The notes under the pieces are model-generated. The model ran no database searches. It was not told the DNA's origin and saw only the letters and a list, made by a program, of their open reading frames with translations. This document shows, piece by piece, positions 28,101 to 36,282 of a DNA stretch of 64,000 nt. Made by a program: the position numbers and the translations under genes. Source of the stretch: Aliirhizobium wenxiniae (lineage in GTDB: Bacteria; Pseudomonadota; Alphaproteobacteria; Rhizobiales; Rhizobiaceae); the NCBI RefSeq assembly GCF_014201355.1, contig NZ_JACHEG010000009.1, positions 62,001 through 126,000 on the forward strand, in the 5' to 3' direction. Positions within the stretch are counted from its first letter, which is position 1, and each line of letters begins with the position of its first letter.

Positions 28101-29923
28101 GCAAGATCGATCTCGCGTCCATCGCGGAGCTGCAGCTCCATGTCATGCAGGACGATCAGCTTTGCATCCGGACCGACGTGAATTTCAAAAGTCTGCTCGC
28201 TTACCACTCGGAAGCCGAGGTTTTCCAGTAGCGGCACGCGGCGAGACAGCGAGAGATGATGATCGCCGTGGAAAATCTTGAGGGAAATGCTGTTGGCCTC
28301 ATCCGTCGGGCGCTTGTAGAATTCGATACGGATGGCTTCGCCGGAGGCGCAGGCGGCGATGTCCGGCAGATCGGCAAAGGTTTCCTCTGGGGTGAAGGCT
28401 TCCTGGAAAGCATTGGTCACCGAAAGCCGGGGGCCGTTTTCCGCCAGAAGGGAGAACTGCTCTTCCCACGGGGTGGAGATCAGGCGGATTGCTTCCTCGA
28501 GCTTCGCCTGGGCTATGCGGGGCGTCTTGCCGCCGCGGCGCCCGATGATGAAATGGACGCGTGCCACACCGCCTTCGGGGAATGCGGGATAATAAGCCGA
28601 TACATGGCCCTCAAACACGCGGGCCAGATAGGCGCCGACCTTTTCCCGAACCAGCGAATTATAGTCTTCACGCGGCACATAAACGATGGTCGAAACAAAT
28701 CGGTCGAAATGATCGATGCGGGCGAGAGCGCGAACACGCGGCCTTTCGCTCAGCTCCATGATCTGTTCGCAGAATTTCGCCAGAAGGTCCGTATCGATCT
28801 GGAAAAGATCATCGCGCGGATAGGATTCGAGCGTGTTTTCCAGCATGCGGCCGGAATGACTATAAGGATCGAAACCGAAATGCTGGTCGATGCCTTCGAC
28901 CTTTGTTCTCAGCAAAGGGATTTCGCGGACGGACTGGGTATAGGCTGTTGCAGTGAAGAGGCCGACAATCCGCAACTCGCCGACGACATGGCCGTTCTCA
29001 TCGAAGCGTTTCACACCGACATAATCCATATAGGCGCGACGATGGACGACGGATTTTACGTTTGCCTTGGTGACAATGAGAAACTGTGGCCCATCGAGAA
29101 ATTCGAGAATTTCCGGCGTGGTTGTTACCTGATCCTTGCCCTGGCGCAAAACCAGCACATCCGGATCGGAGAGCATGCCGAGGCCCCTGCCCTTGCCGCG
29201 CTCCACGGTCGCCTTGGATCCCTTGCCGGAATAGACGTATTCGCGCATGCCGAGAAAGGTGAAATTATCGTCCCGCAGCCAGTCGAGGAAGGCCAGTGCT
29301 TCTTCGCGATTGGCGCCCTTGCGCGGCTTGGCATTCAAGAGCTGCTTGGCCGCACCATCCATCGTGTCCAGCATGGCGGACCAGTCGGTGATCGCCAGGT
29401 GGACCTGATCCAGGATGAAGCGGATGCGCTCGATCAGATTATTGGCCTGCTCCTCGTTCAACTGAGCGATATGGAGCTGAATGAGGCTGACCTGATGAGC
29501 TGGATCGGTCGGCTCATCATTGCTGCGCAGTACCGGCTCCTTGCCCGGCTCGATCGTCAGGATCGGATGCACTGCCATGAGGATGCCACGGTGGCTGGCT
29601 GTCACCTCGCCCATGACGGAATCGAACAGGAACGGCATGTTCCGGTCGATCACGGTCAGAACCCAGACGGGTATTCCGTCCGGTTCGACACCCGGTATCT
29701 GGGTTACGGTGATATCGGCCCGGACACGGTTCCACGCCTTCACACGGGTTGCAGCATGCGCCGCGGTAATACCAAGCATTTCAGGGGAGTAGCTTGCGAG
29801 ATCGTCGTCGCTTGCGCGCCCGAACAGGATGGCTGGATCGAGAAAGTCCTTGCCGGCCTTGCTCGCGAATAATCGCGCCCCATCCATCTGCTTGCTGCGC
29901 TTGGGGCTATTCTTCCAGACCAT
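25163..29923 (-). CDS. Large NAD-dependent glutamate dehydrogenase
   Basis: Deaminates glutamate to 2-oxoglutarate with NAD+. 1586 residues, the giant class (about 180 kDa). Long N-terminal ACT-like regulatory segment, then the catalytic core: KVARGGLRWSDRGEDYRTEVLGL, QQVKNAVIVPVGAKGGF with catalytic lysine, VGDMSGDVFGNGMLLS, GGIGTYIRA and VIGEGANLGVTQKGRIA. Start at 29923 is preceded by AGGGAGAG; a longer reading to 29986 lacks this. Sits divergently from the carbonic anhydrase. Confidence 0.95.
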   Translation of the reverse strand: MVWKNSPKRSKQMDGARLFASKAGKDFLDPAILFGRASDDDLASYSPEMLGITAAHAATRVKAWNRVRADITVTQIPGVEPDGIPVWVLTVIDRNMPFLFDSVMGEVTASHRGILMAVHPILTIEPGKEPVLRSNDEPTDPAHQVSLIQLHIAQLNEEQANNLIERIRFILDQVHLAITDWSAMLDTMDGAAKQLLNAKPRKGANREEALAFLDWLRDDNFTFLGMREYVYSGKGSKATVERGKGRGLGMLSDPDVLVLRQGKDQVTTTPEILEFLDGPQFLIVTKANVKSVVHRRAYMDYVGVKRFDENGHVVGELRIVGLFTATAYTQSVREIPLLRTKVEGIDQHFGFDPYSHSGRMLENTLESYPRDDLFQIDTDLLAKFCEQIMELSERPRVRALARIDHFDRFVSTIVYVPREDYNSLVREKVGAYLARVFEGHVSAYYPAFPEGGVARVHFIIGRRGGKTPRIAQAKLEEAIRLISTPWEEQFSLLAENGPRLSVTNAFQEAFTPEETFADLPDIAACASGEAIRIEFYKRPTDEANSISLKIFHGDHHLSLSRRVPLLENLGFRVVSEQTFEIHVGPDAKLIVLHDMELQLRDGREIDLAQEGPLLEEAFLLAFEGSVDNDGFNRLVLLAGLSARETTVLRAYARYLRQTGIVYSQAYIADTLVKYPEAAATIFKLFQTSFEPDLAEKARTKKLLQLHGAIEISLSAVPSLDEDRTLRRFVNAIDSTLRTNYFQRDENGAPKKMLAFKFDPELLDGLPQPRPFREMFVYGTEVEGVHLRFGKVARGGLRWSDRGEDYRTEVLGLVKAQQVKNAVIVPVGAKGGFFPKMLPAGGSRDEIFNAGKEAYKTYIRTLLSITDNIVEGEIVGPEDTIRIDGDDPYFVVAADKGTATFSDTANGLAQEARFWLDDAFASGGSAGYDHKKMGITARGAWEAVKRHFREMDVDIQTTPFNVIGVGDMSGDVFGNGMLLSPKIRLIAAFDHRDIFIDPDPDTDKSFAERSRMFALPRSSWQDYDRSTLSEGAMIISRAEKSVKLTKQAAAAIGLDKTTATPFEIMTAILKSEADLLWFGGIGTYIRATAETDAEVGDRANDPIRVTAGEVRAKVIGEGANLGVTQKGRIAYSLSGGRCNSDAIDNSAGVNSSDVEVNIKIALNAAMQDGRLPRDKRNKLLASMTDEVAELVLRNNYLQPLSISLIERRGVTNREQLSRLMSVLEGQGKLNRKVETLPDDAELAERYAAGRPLSRPEIGVLLSYSKIVLFDALLESAIPDDPYFAAILKAYFPAKMQKPYAGDIANHRLHREIVATALANEAVNRGGPGFIQMMSDMTGATAANVVKAIFLIRDGFDLPRLWAEVDALDNRIPGSVQNDLHAQINRIITIGTYLALQTQISAAPLTEAVARLKAAIKGLHGAMTEEVIAETAPLAAELEAQGAPASLIAEIRTLSALVIAPEIMLIADRTGESMARAAESYFGVTKTFRVNRLIVAGERIVTSDHYESLALSRGLQQLASARRDIVITALTEHRTDKKPVQAWIAADRVRVNRIGAELMALSDSGDLTLPKISVAAGLLGDLAHGRLT

Positions 29924-30220
29924 GATCTCTCCCTTTTCTGGCTGAATGCTGCAGAGAACGGCGCGAATCCGTCCACGTTGGAGCAATTACCACTGTTTTG
30001 CTCAGCAATCTTGACAGGATTTGGCAAAGAATTGTTGCCACGACAATAAATTCGAGTTTTTCAGCATGTTATAATGAATATAGGCTTTTATCGCCCATAC
30101 CCCCATAGGATATGCAAATAAGGCCAATCCAAAATGCTATGAGGTCAAAGCGAGTAAGGCGCCGGGTTGCGCGTAGCGGGCCGTTGATCTTGGCTCGAAG
30201 GCGTAATATTCGTAGCCCTC

Positions 30221-30904
30221 ATGACCTATTTTCCAGCCAAATTGCTTGCGGGCTACCGCAATTTCATGAGCGGACGCTATATCGACGAGCGCGAGCGTTA
30301 CCGTGTTCTTGCCGAAAACGGACAGAAGCCGCACACGCTGCTGATTGCCTGTTGTGACTCCCGTGCCGCACCGGAAACAATTTTCGATTGTGGTCCGGGA
30401 GAGCTTTTCGTAGTTCGCAACATCGCCAACATGGTGCCGCCCTATGAGCCGGACAGCCAGTTCCATGGCACCTCCGCCGCGCTCGAATATGCCATTCAGG
30501 TTCTGAAGATTCGTGACATCGTGGTGATGGGCCATGGTCGCTGCGGCGGTATCCAGGCAGCGCTGGATCCGACGCTTGAGCCACTTTCACCCGGCGATTT
30601 CATAGGCAAGTGGATCGGGCTTGTCAGGCCCGCGGCCTCGCAGATCCAGAGTAATGACCTGATGACGGCGTCGGAGCGTCAGACGGCGCTCGAGCGGGTC
30701 TCCATCCGCAATTCGATCGCCAACCTGGCGAGTTTCCCGTTCATCAAGGCGCTGACGGACAAGGGTGAACTCTCGGTTCACGGCGCCTGGTTCGATATAT
30801 CGAGCGGAGAACTTTGGGTGATGAATGAGAAGGGCGACTTCATGCGCCCTGATCTGGAAGCAGAACTGGCGCCCTCCCCGGAGGATCAGGCGCCGTCACC
30901 CTGA
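30221..30904 (+). CDS. Beta-class carbonic anhydrase
   Basis: Zinc enzyme interconverting CO2 and bicarbonate. 227 residues with zinc ligands in ACCDSRAAPE (Cys, Asp) and GHGRCGGIQAAL (His, Cys), and VVRNIANMVPP. The roughly 300-nt gap upstream to gdh holds divergent promoters; I see no other gene in it. No good Shine-Dalgarno before the ATG at 30221. The stop is 2 nt from the convergent transglycosylase. Confidence 0.92.
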   Translation: MTYFPAKLLAGYRNFMSGRYIDERERYRVLAENGQKPHTLLIACCDSRAAPETIFDCGPGELFVVRNIANMVPPYEPDSQFHGTSAALEYAIQVLKIRDIVVMGHGRCGGIQAALDPTLEPLSPGDFIGKWIGLVRPAASQIQSNDLMTASERQTALERVSIRNSIANLASFPFIKALTDKGELSVHGAWFDISSGELWVMNEKGDFMRPDLEAELAPSPEDQAPSP

Positions 30905-30906
30905 CG

Positions 30907-31716
30907 TTACCTGCCGTCGATCTCAGCGCCCATATAAGCTATGGCGCGCTGATAGACCGTTGCCGCATTCCAGCCCTGGATGGCTACGAAGCTCGGTTCA
31001 CCGGGCTGGTAGCCGGCGCCGGAGACCCAGCCGTGGCCCTTCAGGAAGTTCGCGGTCGATGCAAGCGCATCGGCACGCGAGCCAACCATATCGATATGGC
31101 CGTCGCCATCACCATCGGCACCGTAACGAATGACGTTGAGCGGAAGAAACTGGGTCTGGCCGATTTCGCCATGGGCGGCGCCCTTGGCGGTCGTGCTCAG
31201 ATCGCCGCGGGCGACAAGTTTGAGCGCAGCATAGAGCTGTTCGGTGAAATAATCCGAGCGACGGCAATCATAAGCAAGCGTTGCCACGGCGGACAGTGTG
31301 TGCTGGTTGCCCATGAAACGGCCAAAGCCGGTTTCCATGCCCCAGATGGCGATGATCGGACCGGCGGGCACGCCATAACGGCGCTCGAGGCGGTCAAAGA
31401 GTGCTGCATTGGCCGACTTCATCTTCTTGCCTTGCGAGATGATGGTCGTGGCGCCACGCTTTTTCAGGAATTCGTCGAAGGAAAGCTTGAAGCTCTTCTG
31501 GCCGCGATCGGCGCTGATGGTCGGGCGATTGTAGGAAACGTTGGCGAACGCACGATCAAGCACAGCCGGGCTGATACCGTTTGAAGGAGCGACGCTCTTG
31601 AAATCCTGTACCCAGCGATCGAAGCCGGATGAATCATTGCCGCATTGCTGCGCAGCAGCTGGGCCTGCAATAGCCAATGTAGTGAAGGCCAGTCCTGCGA
31701 GTAGAAGCTTTTTCAT
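30907..31716 (-). CDS. MltB-type lytic murein transglycosylase
   Basis: Periplasmic enzyme cleaving the glycan strands of peptidoglycan with formation of 1,6-anhydromuramic acid. 269 residues: signal peptide MKKLLLAGLAFTTLAIAGPAAAQ, then a GH103/MltB domain with IIAIWGMETGFGRFMGN (catalytic Glu), FLPLNVIRYGADGDGDGHID and a C-terminal GYQPGEPSF region. No lipobox, so it appears soluble. Confidence 0.9.
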   Translation of the reverse strand: MKKLLLAGLAFTTLAIAGPAAAQQCGNDSSGFDRWVQDFKSVAPSNGISPAVLDRAFANVSYNRPTISADRGQKSFKLSFDEFLKKRGATTIISQGKKMKSANAALFDRLERRYGVPAGPIIAIWGMETGFGRFMGNQHTLSAVATLAYDCRRSDYFTEQLYAALKLVARGDLSTTAKGAAHGEIGQTQFLPLNVIRYGADGDGDGHIDMVGSRADALASTANFLKGHGWVSGAGYQPGEPSFVAIQGWNAATVYQRAIAYMGAEIDGR

Positions 31717-31837
31717 GCTTTAATCCGTGTTTGCCGTTCAGCGGCGGTGCATCCGTGCCCCACTATTCGTTGCAAACGCGGCAGGTTGCAAGAAAACACC
31801 GCTCCGGCACGCATGAATAGTTCGTGAGGATATTCTT

Positions 31838-31865
31838 ACAAAAAGAAAACCCCGCCAATGGCGGG
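31838..31865 (-). terminator. Intrinsic terminator after asd
   Basis: CCCGCC-ATT-GGCGGG read on the minus strand is followed by GTTTTCTTTTTG. It lies about 37 nt downstream of the asd stop. Confidence 0.82.
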
Positions 31866-31902
31866 ATTTTCTAAATCGATATGCTTAATAATTTCTGATT
31901 TT

Positions 31903-32937
31903 TCAGGCTGCGGCCTGGCGCGGCTTGATAAGGCCACGGTTGACCAGCAATTCTGCGATCTGGATGGCGTTCAAGGCGGCGCCCTTGCGCAGGTTATCGG
32001 AGACGACCCAGATGTTGAGGCCGTTCTCAACCGTCGCATCCTCGCGAATACGGGAGATGTAGGTCGCATCTTCGCCGGCGGATTCGATCGGCGTGATGTA
32101 TCCACCGTTCTCATGCTTGTCGATGACGAGGCAGCCCGGTGCTTCGCGCAGGATGTCACGCGCCTGATCGGCAGTGATCTCGTTTTCGAACTCGATGTTG
32201 ACCGATTCGGAGTGGCCGATGAAGACCGGAACGCGTACGGCCGTGCAGGTTACCTTGATCTTCGGGTCGAGCATCTTCTTGGTCTCGGCGAGAACCTTCC
32301 ACTCTTCCTTCGTGTAGCCGTCTTCCATGAAGACATCGATATGCGGAATGACGTTGAAGGCGATGCGCTTGGTGAACTTCTTCGATTCGATCGGATCGGC
32401 AACGAAGACAGCGCGCGTCTGGGTGAAGAGCTCGTCCATGCCTTCCTTGCCGGCACCGGAAACCGACTGGTAGGTGGAGACGACGACACGCTTGATCTTG
32501 GCAGCATCGTGCAGCGGCTTCAGCGCGACGACCAGCTGGGCAGTCGAGCAATTTGGATTGGCAATGATATTCTTCTTGGTGAAGCCGGCGACCGCATCCG
32601 GGTTTACTTCCGGAACAATGAGCGGCACTTCGGCATCGTAACGCCATGCAGAAGAGTTATCGATGACGACGCAGCCCTGGGCACCGATCTTCGGCGACCA
32701 CTTCTTGGAAACGTCGCCACCGGCGGACATCAGGCAGATGTCCGTGGTTGAAAAATCGTAGTTTTCCAGGTTGGAAACCTTGAGCGTCTTGTCGCCGAAG
32801 GAGACCTCAGTGCCCTGACTGCGGGCGGATGCGAGCGCCACGACTTCATCAGCCGGAAAACCGCGCTCTGCCAGGATGTTCAGCATTTCCCGGCCGACAT
32901 TGCCGGTAGCGCCGGCGACTGCAATCTTGAAACCCAT
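31903..32937 (-). CDS. asd: Aspartate-semialdehyde dehydrogenase
   Basis: NADPH-dependent reduction of aspartyl phosphate in the lysine, threonine, methionine and diaminopimelate pathways. 344 residues: N-terminal GATGNVGREML nucleotide loop, active-site cysteine in NPNCSTAQLVVALKPLHD, VSTYQSVSGAGKEGMDEL, RVPVFIGHSESVNIEFE. Single gene with its own terminator. Confidence 0.96.
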   Translation of the reverse strand: MGFKIAVAGATGNVGREMLNILAERGFPADEVVALASARSQGTEVSFGDKTLKVSNLENYDFSTTDICLMSAGGDVSKKWSPKIGAQGCVVIDNSSAWRYDAEVPLIVPEVNPDAVAGFTKKNIIANPNCSTAQLVVALKPLHDAAKIKRVVVSTYQSVSGAGKEGMDELFTQTRAVFVADPIESKKFTKRIAFNVIPHIDVFMEDGYTKEEWKVLAETKKMLDPKIKVTCTAVRVPVFIGHSESVNIEFENEITADQARDILREAPGCLVIDKHENGGYITPIESAGEDATYISRIREDATVENGLNIWVVSDNLRKGAALNAIQIAELLVNRGLIKPRQAAA

Positions 32938-32981
32938 GTCTATGCTCTCTTTCTGTCTCTCCTCGGTCGGTGAGGGGGAAG

Positions 32982-33029
32982 CCGTACCTCACGCGGTACG
33001 GTGTTCCTTGTCCCCGGCCTTGCCGGGGA
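32982..33029. repeat. Two adjacent hairpins in the asd upstream gap
   Basis: The 470-nt gap between asd and the MHS transporter shows no gene. Just upstream of asd are two perfect 7-bp hairpins: CCGTACC-N6-GGTACGG (32982-33001) and TCCCCGG-N5-CCGGGGA (33011-33029). They could be asd leader structures or a copy of a dispersed rhizobial intergenic element; I cannot decide. Confidence 0.45.
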
Positions 33030-33407
33030 GAGAGCGGCGGGCCAGAGACGTCAGACGGTTTTCGTCGTCGTTTTGGCCATGGTTTTGGAGAAAGCGAAAA
33101 AACGCTGTCCGGCTTGTTCAGCCGGCAGGCAAGATGCAGCGATGTCAAAGTCGCAGGCGATCATTTGGGCGTTTTCCCGTTCGCGCATGTGTTTAGAACA
33201 TTTTGGAATGGAGTCAAGGCAAGTTGAGGCCGGAGTTGTATCTCCGCTGAGCTGCACTTTAGACGAAAGTCATAATCCCAAAGCATCACTCACCGGATGT
33301 CCTGATTTCTGTCAATCTGAGAGCATCGCGTCACGGTTGTTTTGGCAAAGGAGGAAAGGCCAGAGCAGTTACCGTTGAGCGGGTTACACCTTGTTGGGAG
33401 GACGACA

Positions 33408-35291
33408 ATGGCAAACGTCACGACGACGGCCGGTACGAAGGCCGCACCTATGACGCGGGAAGAGAAGAAGGTCATCTTCGCATCTTCCCTCGGCACGGTA
33501 TTCGAATGGTACGACTTCTATCTCTACGGTTCGCTCGCCACCTATATCGGCGCGACCTATTTCACCCAGTATCCCGAGGCTACGCGCAACATCTTCACAC
33601 TGCTCGCGTTTGCAGCAGGCTTCCTGGTGCGTCCGTTCGGTGCGCTCGTCTTCGGTCGCCTCGGAGATCTTGTCGGACGCAAATATACGTTCCTCGTCAC
33701 CATTCTGATCATGGGTTTTTCGACGTTTCTCGTCGGTATTCTGCCAGGTGCGGCGACGATCGGCATTGCCGCGCCGATCATTCTCATCATTCTTCGCCTG
33801 TTGCAGGGGCTTGCGCTCGGCGGTGAATATGGCGGCGCCGCAACTTATGTGGCGGAACATGCGCCGAATGGCAGGCGTGGTTACTTCACCTCCTGGATCC
33901 AGACGACGGCAACGCTCGGCCTGTTCCTCTCGCTGATCGTTATCGTTACCGTGCAATCGATCATGGGCAACGAAGCGTTTGCCGCATGGGGATGGCGCAT
34001 TCCATTCCTCGTTTCGGTCGTTCTTCTCGGCGTTTCCGTCTGGATCCGTGTGAAGATGAACGAATCGCCCGCCTTCCAGAAGATGAAAGCCGAAGGCAAG
34101 GGTTCAAAGGCTCCTCTGACGGAAGCTTTCGGCACTTGGAAAAATGCGAAGATCGCCATCATCGCCCTGCTCGGCGCGACGATGGGTCAGGCGGTCGTCT
34201 GGTATGGCGGTCAGTTCTACGCGCTCTTTTTCCTGCAGAACGTGCTCAAGGTCGATTTGCAGGCCGCAAACATCATGGTGGCGATCGCGCTTCTTCTGGC
34301 AACACCGTTCTTCGTGATCTTCGGTGCGCTGTCCGACAAGATCGGCCGCAAGCCGATCATCATGGCGGGCCTGTTGATCGCGGCGGTCACCTATATGCCG
34401 CTGTTCAAGGCGCTGACCCATATGGCGAACCCGGCGCTTGCCGAAGCCCAGGCTTCGATCCGTGCTACCGTCACGTCGGACCCAGCAGATTGCAAATTTC
34501 AGTTCAACCCGACAGGCACGGCGAAATTCACCAGTTCCTGTGATATCGCAACGGCCTTCCTGACCAGAAACTCGGTGCCCTATGAGGTCGTTCCTGGCCC
34601 GGCCGGACAGCCGGCGACGGTCAAGATCGGCGACAATAGCGTGACCAGCTATGATGCGATTACAGCCGGCGCCGACGCCAAGGCCAAGCAGACGGCGCTG
34701 GAAAAGGGCATTAACGTCGCTCTTCACGATGCCGGTTATCCGCTTACCCGCGGCGCTGCCAAGGTGCCAGATTCCAAGCTCGATAACTTCATTGCCGCCA
34801 ACCCGGAGCTTGGGCTGAATGCCGAGGCCGTACGTGCCGGCGACAAGGCAACGGTCAGCTCTGCCGATCTCGTTTCCCAGAAGCTTCTGACGGCGGATGA
34901 GGCGAAGACTGTCACCGACATGCCCGTTTACACGGTCGCAAATGGCGGTGCGTTTACGATGAAGGCCGATCCGGCACGGGTGAACTGGTTCGGAACGGTC
35001 GCCGTTCTCTTCGTTCTGGTTCTTTACGTGACGATGGTCTACGGCCCGATCGCGGCGCTTCTGGTCGAACTCTTCCCGACCCGCATCCGTTATACGGGTA
35101 TGTCGCTGCCCTACCATATCGGTAACGGCTGGTTCGGCGGCTTGCTTCCGGCAACGGCCTTCGCCATGAGCGCGGCTGCGGGCAACATCTACTATGGCCT
35201 CTGGTATCCGATCGTTTTTGCGGCGATCACACTGGTTGTCGGGGTGTTGTTCCTGCCGGAAACCAAGGATCGTGATATTCACGCTGAATAG
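33408..35291 (+). CDS. MHS-family MFS symporter with large inserted domain
   Basis: 627 residues. The core is a metabolite:H+ symporter (ProP/KgtP-like): SLGTVFEWYDFYLYGSLA, GRLGDLVGRKYTFLVT, LQGLALGGEYGGAATYVAEHAP, and a C-terminal GPIAALLVELFPTRIRYTGMS. About 185 residues (roughly 338-523) lie between two helices and form a soluble Ala/Lys/Asp-rich segment with two cysteines (DCKFQF, SCDIATAF). ATG at 33408 has GGGAGGA upstream; an earlier frame to 33342 has no such site. Substrate unknown; terminator follows. Confidence 0.85.
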   Translation: MANVTTTAGTKAAPMTREEKKVIFASSLGTVFEWYDFYLYGSLATYIGATYFTQYPEATRNIFTLLAFAAGFLVRPFGALVFGRLGDLVGRKYTFLVTILIMGFSTFLVGILPGAATIGIAAPIILIILRLLQGLALGGEYGGAATYVAEHAPNGRRGYFTSWIQTTATLGLFLSLIVIVTVQSIMGNEAFAAWGWRIPFLVSVVLLGVSVWIRVKMNESPAFQKMKAEGKGSKAPLTEAFGTWKNAKIAIIALLGATMGQAVVWYGGQFYALFFLQNVLKVDLQAANIMVAIALLLATPFFVIFGALSDKIGRKPIIMAGLLIAAVTYMPLFKALTHMANPALAEAQASIRATVTSDPADCKFQFNPTGTAKFTSSCDIATAFLTRNSVPYEVVPGPAGQPATVKIGDNSVTSYDAITAGADAKAKQTALEKGINVALHDAGYPLTRGAAKVPDSKLDNFIAANPELGLNAEAVRAGDKATVSSADLVSQKLLTADEAKTVTDMPVYTVANGGAFTMKADPARVNWFGTVAVLFVLVLYVTMVYGPIAALLVELFPTRIRYTGMSLPYHIGNGWFGGLLPATAFAMSAAAGNIYYGLWYPIVFAAITLVVGVLFLPETKDRDIHAE

Positions 35292-35323
35292 TCGCTGGGA
35301 GACTGTTTAGATTCGACAGATTG

Positions 35324-35356
35324 AAGCCCGGTAGGCCGCACTACCGGGCTTTTTTA
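35324..35356 (+). terminator. Intrinsic terminator after the MHS transporter
   Basis: An 11-bp perfect stem (AAGCCCGGTAG / CTACCGGGCTT, loop GCCGCA) is followed by TTTTTAT. It reaches the stop codon of the convergent PAP2 gene. Confidence 0.9.
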
Positions 35357-36175
35357 TGCCTGCGCAAATCGCGGCCGATAGTTTGCGAGAGGCGGAAATT
35401 CGGGTTTGCTGTAGCCCATGCCATGTGACCTCAGGGAAAGTGGCAAGGGATGGCGAAGGACCGGCATTCCATCCGGCCTCTGCCGGAACAAAAGCTTATG
35501 ACGTGAAAATACAATCGCAGTGGCGAGCGAAAACCAGGTGCCGAGCGCCAAGCCGGCGATCACATCACTCGGGTAATGTGCCCCGACGATGACGCGCGAG
35601 AAACCCAGCCAAAGGCCCATGCTCAGGAAAATCAACCGATAGGGCGGTGCAATCAGCGCCATGGCCATCATCAAGGCCCCGGCCGTTGTAGCATGGCCCG
35701 AAGGGAAACTTTCGAAACGTGCGCTTCCGGACAGGCTGTCGAAGCTCAGAAAACCAAGTTCGTCAAAGAGGGTAGGGCGAGCACGGCCGATGATCCGCTT
35801 CAGGAGATTGGCCAGAATGCCGGAAAGGCTGACACAAATGAAAACGTAGATCGCCATGTGGCCGACAAAAGCAGCCTGGAAGCGCCCCCTCAATGTCGGT
35901 GAAAGTCGATAGGCTACCAGTGCCTCGGCAAAGATGAGCAGGCTTCCGTAGATGATCCAATCGGATTTGCCGAAATCGGTGATCGTCCTGCCGATCGGCT
36001 TCAGGACCTGGGAATTGTGCTGTGCGTAGGACGCGACCGGGGAATCGAGAAGGAAAAGGGCAATCACGATCAGATTGATGGTGATGAACGCCCAGGTCCA
36101 GATGCAACAGATCGAGAAATTTGGCTTCTGGCAGCGTTGGCGGCGGAGGCGCAAATTCTTGATCGTGCTCTTCAT
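35354..36175 (-). CDS. PAP2-family membrane phosphatase
   Basis: 273 residues with about six membrane helices and the three phosphatase motifs KRIIGRARP, PSGHATTAG and SRVIVGAHYPSD. Likely removes phosphate from a lipid or isoprenoid phosphate at the periplasmic face of the inner membrane. The N-terminus before the first helix is very basic and cysteine-bearing (KNLRLRRQRCQK). Start at 36175 is preferred over 36196, but neither has a strong ribosome site. Exact lipid substrate unknown. Confidence 0.85.
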   Translation of the reverse strand: MKSTIKNLRLRRQRCQKPNFSICCIWTWAFITINLIVIALFLLDSPVASYAQHNSQVLKPIGRTITDFGKSDWIIYGSLLIFAEALVAYRLSPTLRGRFQAAFVGHMAIYVFICVSLSGILANLLKRIIGRARPTLFDELGFLSFDSLSGSARFESFPSGHATTAGALMMAMALIAPPYRLIFLSMGLWLGFSRVIVGAHYPSDVIAGLALGTWFSLATAIVFSRHKLLFRQRPDGMPVLRHPLPLSLRSHGMGYSKPEFPPLANYRPRFAQA

Positions 36176-36237
36176 CGGTCCGAATATCTTGCACATCGTG
36201 GCTGATTAGGCCGAGCATATTCGGAGATGATGACAGG

Positions 36238-36272
36238 CGAAAAACGAGGCCTCCATTTTCATGGAGGCCTCG
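36238..36272 (-). terminator. Intrinsic terminator after leuB
   Basis: On the minus strand, CGAGGCCTCCAT-GAAA-ATGGAGGCCTCG is a 12-bp perfect stem followed by TTTT. It starts 11 nt after the leuB stop. Confidence 0.9.
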
Positions 36273-36282
36273 TAGATTTTGA

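Noticed and set aside
28256..29872. 538-residue open frame antisense to the large GDH
   Set aside because: Shadow of a high-GC gene; sequence resembles no family and the GDH motifs lie in the other strand.
31858..32751. 297-residue open frame antisense to asd
   Set aside because: It covers asd and its terminator; no conserved motif.
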